Position numbers and translations under genes: made by a program. 64,000 nucleotides of DNA, from NCBI RefSeq assembly GCF_025628885.1, contig NZ_JAOTIF010000001.1, positions 911,751-975,750 of the forward strand. The letters run 5' to 3'. The notes beneath the pieces are model-generated. The model did no database searches. It saw only the letters and a list, made by a program, of their open reading frames with translations, and was not told where the DNA came from. Below are positions 62,701 to 64,000 of the stretch, in pieces. The stretch is from Paraflavisolibacter caeni (lineage in GTDB: Bacteria > Bacteroidota > Bacteroidia > Chitinophagales > Chitinophagaceae). How positions within the stretch are numbered: position 1 is the stretch's first letter; every line of letters begins with the position of its first letter.

Positions 62701-63469
62701 CAATGTAACGGTGAACGGTAATACCTGGGTGTCTGATGTGCCTTATGCCTTTGACAACCTGGAGCCATTTACCAATTCTCAATTGACCCAAATCAGTGCT
62801 ACAGATGAGGATGCCCTCTATTTAATTGAGCAATCTTCCAATGCAGATAAGAAACCTTTCCGCTACGAGATTCCCATTGCTAATGGCAGTTATGTAGTGC
62901 GGTTGCACTTTGCAGAGATCTACTGGGGTAATCCGGGTGCGGGGCTGGTTGGCGGACCAGGTTCACGGGTGATGAGTGTGAATGTGGAGAATCAACCCAA
63001 GTTGATCAATTTTGATGTGGCACAGCAAGTGGGGTCAGCTTCGGCGCTCATTAAGAACATTCCGGTAACGGTGAGTGATGGCAAATTGAACATCGACTTT
63101 TCGGCTACAGTGAACAGGCCAATGGTGTGTGCTGTTGAAGTATATCAATTCAGCAGTACTCCATCGTTGATTACAAATGCCAGAACAGATAATTTGGGTA
63201 TGGATAATGGTTTAGTTAAACCCATAGTGTACCCTAATCCGCTCAATAAAAAGTTCTTTATTCAGTTTCAATCGGTTTACAAAAATATTTCACTTCAGAT
63301 TGTTGACATGACTGGCAGGGTATTTGAGTTATCAAAGCCGAGCTTCATTGTAAGTGGATCGACAATGGAGGTAGATGTTTCAAAATTCAACTTCAAGCCT
63401 GGAGTGTATTTTTTGAAAATAAATTCGAGAGAAAGGAAAACAGAAGTGGTTAAATTACTCATACGCTAG
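56714..63469 (+). CDS. Giant 2251-residue T9SS-secreted multidomain surface protein
   Basis: Domain order: export signal (about 25-45, TTTVLAQS); CBM96/DNRLRE-like 1 (about 48-215); cadherin/Ig-like (about 220-335); malectin (about 338-500); Big_5 Ig-like (about 505-615); sugar-dehydrogenase-like propeller (about 620-1040); ASH-like Ig (about 1055-1160); a unique ~195-residue segment (about 1160-1355); CBM96/DNRLRE-like 2 (about 1360-1530); the unknown-fold region with LLFVENLDKFPSNEL and MSAYHGCCTF (about 1535-1860); ASH-like Ig (about 1870-1990); malectin (about 2000-2165); and T9SS tail (VYPNPLNKKFFIQF to end). It combines the 1070-residue and 920-residue neighbours in one chain. The start is TTG at 56714 or GTG at 56738; no ATG is available. 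Likely role: surface carbohydrate binding or adhesion. Confidence 0.86.
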   Translation: MFNLNSGAVIRDIFTLFNRFQVASYSKLFFLVFCCSLLTTTVLAQSSFDTTTVTPAGDAYVRDGSYAAINYGTDPTLVLKTNTTTATGFKRYSFLKFALTGVTDSIVSAKLRVYGNNTENTALIYMSCFGVANDSWNETSINWNNMPASSGAALSTVGVNSQLQYYELDVTNFVKSQFAGDKIASFVLKDTLKQNKTLTFNSKEQVLNRPQLVIITENTGGQTENAILFNQSTQNADVEQGGTQSLLEFISTSNNVPVNAQLNAIDANGSVPAWLSVNGNVLNGINYTTGSEITFDFDATNLSIGKYSAKVVASAPGYQNATLDIFLTVKAGSNGTPVNLKINFQDAATTPPAGWIRDFGEPFGLRTGANQGSGNTYGWVKRSDNTPLNLTQYGRKRTTPSDILLATFMHMQPTSTIEGKWEIQAANGNYDVTVSVGDGSYIDSKHYINVEGVPAIVNFVPTTSTRFKSATISVTVADGLLTVDQIGGTNTKINYIIIQPSTSARPSVVLVSPEHGSQNVSENTSISTSILNLPNGGVNNNTLTSSSVYLSEQGTNTHVPAHANGTAGGDAITLVPDNPLKLNTSYVFTITDSVKDLSGASFIPYSSTFTTTAVSTQALLNVKFDHIKLSNTVGRHSSLTIGPDGKLYALSIDGVIKRFVINPDGTLQDPELLFSLQDAYGSRTPRLAIGFTFDPSSTANNLIAYVTHGSFMFVDAPDWDGKLTRLSGNNLQNVQDLLINLPRSAKDHLTNSIAFGPDGAMYINQGSNSAMGLADLTWESRDEHLLTGAVLRLDLTKLGTLPLNVKTAEGGTYNPYAPNAPLTIYASGVRNAYDLVWHSNGELYVPTNGSAAGGNSPASVAGTIRPDGTPYNGPSIPALTNVQQTMKDFLFRVKPGGYYGHPNPSRGEYVLNGGNPTTSIDPGQTDAYPIGIAPDANWRGYAFDFQANKSPDGAIEYKSNTFNGALKGKLLVVRYSQNDDIVTLTPGGANNDIISYNDGASIQGFTGFIDPLDLTEDVRNGNIYVSEYGGEGIITLLRPQGSTTTVGNLITVKPMKIYDNDVIGGAVGINRVVKIKNTSDTSVLTVSGISLTGTNADQFVLGNLPTFPAGINPGDSISISVAFNPSTVGLKTASVDIASNDANNPTVSVALRGIGTSGTGGTNEPSLQALLNLLEIPISVGDDNAATTVINSSTSLQKAPLLGDEVSIQKFVKADTGVVTIEPLAVFGPTTNNPVVGMGWYNSGDSTSKHELLTVSNNPVSNGQTVNVNFTGTLSYDPGTASFGFYSRWPFFSNRHLYSEDSLNTFTGSIPHHVRVYPYKNTSGVEVPFTYLVAFEETTTGIDFQDIVFVVKNVKTAAQAATVNIEPIADAYVRNGTYANTNYGSDTALVVKGATASSFTRQSYLKFPLNSVNDVVSAKLRIYGRNTESTANVKVTVHGVADDSWTEGVINYNNAPGAATTSIGSLDINDVAKYYELDVTNTVKAQFAADKIASFVLKDSANQNKTISFNSKENAFNQPQLIITTTSEVPAGNTLLFVENLDKFPSNELYVASRIQTPWTRDTVAPFTYNANHDTVRIRIHNKGINPLVVSKLILSNQKDWKLFKLKGVDYTPSAIPVVVNPGTFADLQVLFIADDSVTTARNKFLQDNITIVSNDDNAPFKTLALNGFWQRQGEDVFEPSAQAIINVFGFKTKTGFSSTDPDDGDPSKPKGDEILSSYFVRADASKPITIRQMSAYHGCCTFTETFRWHLKGSNTLNAVFTHIGRDAQSMLPRRSLPTNPAEGSFTPTGAFGFRIGSQDWTDTLKNTGHKIGIRVWKAYDANGQIIPNTYIVSNDYLGTQFTNFDYNDNTYYVTNIRPEIGTAYYSALSATPSAVDFGEHLLQSTNSFTLNLKSLGQTYANGSSDPDITISSVAIVGDNKSEFTAAMPVSTTLSPQATTSLTIGFNPISEGLKIADLLIYYNNSNSPLRVPLYGIGKATGTTVSVPFRIKSGSSSNVTVNGNTWVSDVPYAFDNLEPFTNSQLTQISATDEDALYLIEQSSNADKKPFRYEIPIANGSYVVRLHFAEIYWGNPGAGLVGGPGSRVMSVNVENQPKLINFDVAQQVGSASALIKNIPVTVSDGKLNIDFSATVNRPMVCAVEVYQFSSTPSLITNARTDNLGMDNGLVKPIVYPNPLNKKFFIQFQSVYKNISLQIVDMTGRVFELSKPSFIVSGSTMEVDVSKFNFKPGVYFLKINSRERKTEVVKLLIR

Positions 63470-64000
63470 CATTTTGAGTTTGCCGGTTTTGGCAAGTTTT
63501 GGAACCTTAAGTTATGAAAAATGTTGAGGTAAAATATGTAAGCTTAAAATGGCTTTTAGTGTAAGTTATTAATGTATATTTTTTACAATACGAAGGCACT
63601 GAAATTGTTTTAAACATTCATTTTCAGTGCCTTAGTTTTCACAACGATCTTTAAAAGTGCAAGCTTTAATATAAGGGTTTATTAGGCATTTACGTTAATT
63701 AATTTTTGTATTATTGTGAAATTTAGTTACTTTCATTTAAGTTTTAGTGACAGTGTTCTTGATCGTTTGATGTAGTGTTAAAATCACTAAAGAACAAACA
63801 AGTAGGTGCTGTGTCACTTTGCTAACGTTGTGGTCTTTTTACGTTTAAAACCAATGTAAATCTATTATCCATTTAAGGCCACTGAAAAGTTTGCTATTCC
63901 ATATTCCTCCTTATCCGATATTCTTTCGAATTATCTTATTTAAATCTGTATTGAAACTTTCATATTCAATCATAAATAATGAAGTTCGGATACTCATCAT
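63470..64000. other. AT-rich intergenic region to the window end
   Basis: Apart from a terminator at about 63593, I see no gene, RNA or repeat in these 531 bases. Confidence 0.5.
63593..63640 (+). terminator. Probable terminator of the giant T9SS gene
   Basis: AAGGCACTGAAA (63593-63604) and TTTCAGTGCCTT (63622-63633) form a perfect 12-bp stem around a 17-base loop, followed by AGTTTTC. It lies about 125 bases past the stop codon. Confidence 0.75.

Overview
The window (about 42% GC by eye) comes from a member of the phylum Bacteroidota, most likely family Chitinophagaceae. Supports: TAnnTTTG-type promoter elements, almost no Shine-Dalgarno sequences, type IX secretion (T9SS) sorting domains ending three proteins of about 900 to 2250 residues and an S8 peptidase, a TonB-dependent receptor with an N-terminal carboxypeptidase-regulatory-like domain, and characteristic CRP-like regulators. 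No tRNA, rRNA, CRISPR array, prophage or intact insertion sequence was seen.

1-13.4 kb is housekeeping: the 3' end of accA, dapA, a CHASE3 sensor kinase, ribonuclease Z, a fructosamine-kinase-like protein, a STAS protein, clpC, cmk, an FKBP isomerase, a hotdog thioesterase, a DnaQ/GIY-YIG nuclease and an RlmK-like methyltransferase. 13.4-22.9 kb has two secreted peptidases (M57 lipoprotein, S8 with T9SS tail), mdh, an outer-membrane barrel with an N-terminal kinase-like region, an unknown membrane protein and a thioredoxin-fold protein. 23-33.5 kb carries efp (arginine-tipped loop), accB, accC, a DtxR/MntR-type regulator divergent from a TonB receptor with a perfect 26-bp palindrome between them, pyk, pfkA and an RmlD-like reductase.

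33.9-39.3 kb is a cassette: CRP-like regulator, MFS transporter, B12-binding-type radical SAM protein, second CRP-like regulator, AhpD-like protein. Inverted repeats with a shared 9-bp centre precede the transporter and the AhpD gene. 39.3-63.5 kb is a surface/extracellular region: beta-helix protein, small unknown protein plus TPR-adenylate cyclase, polysaccharide-lyase-like protein, three large T9SS cargo proteins, and a Wzm/Wzt polysaccharide exporter lying between them. The 2251-residue protein is architecturally a fusion of its two upstream neighbours plus unique segments.

The least conventional signal is in the intergenic DNA. Three loci (8.2, 17.2 and 33.6-33.8 kb) carry arrays of degenerate units with a strict 11-bp period, accompanied by shared flanking modules. 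They look like one composite repeat family. Other oddities: an inverted-repeat element between cmk and the FKBP gene, and a 43-codon remnant of a PepSY-type membrane protein at 41.7 kb.
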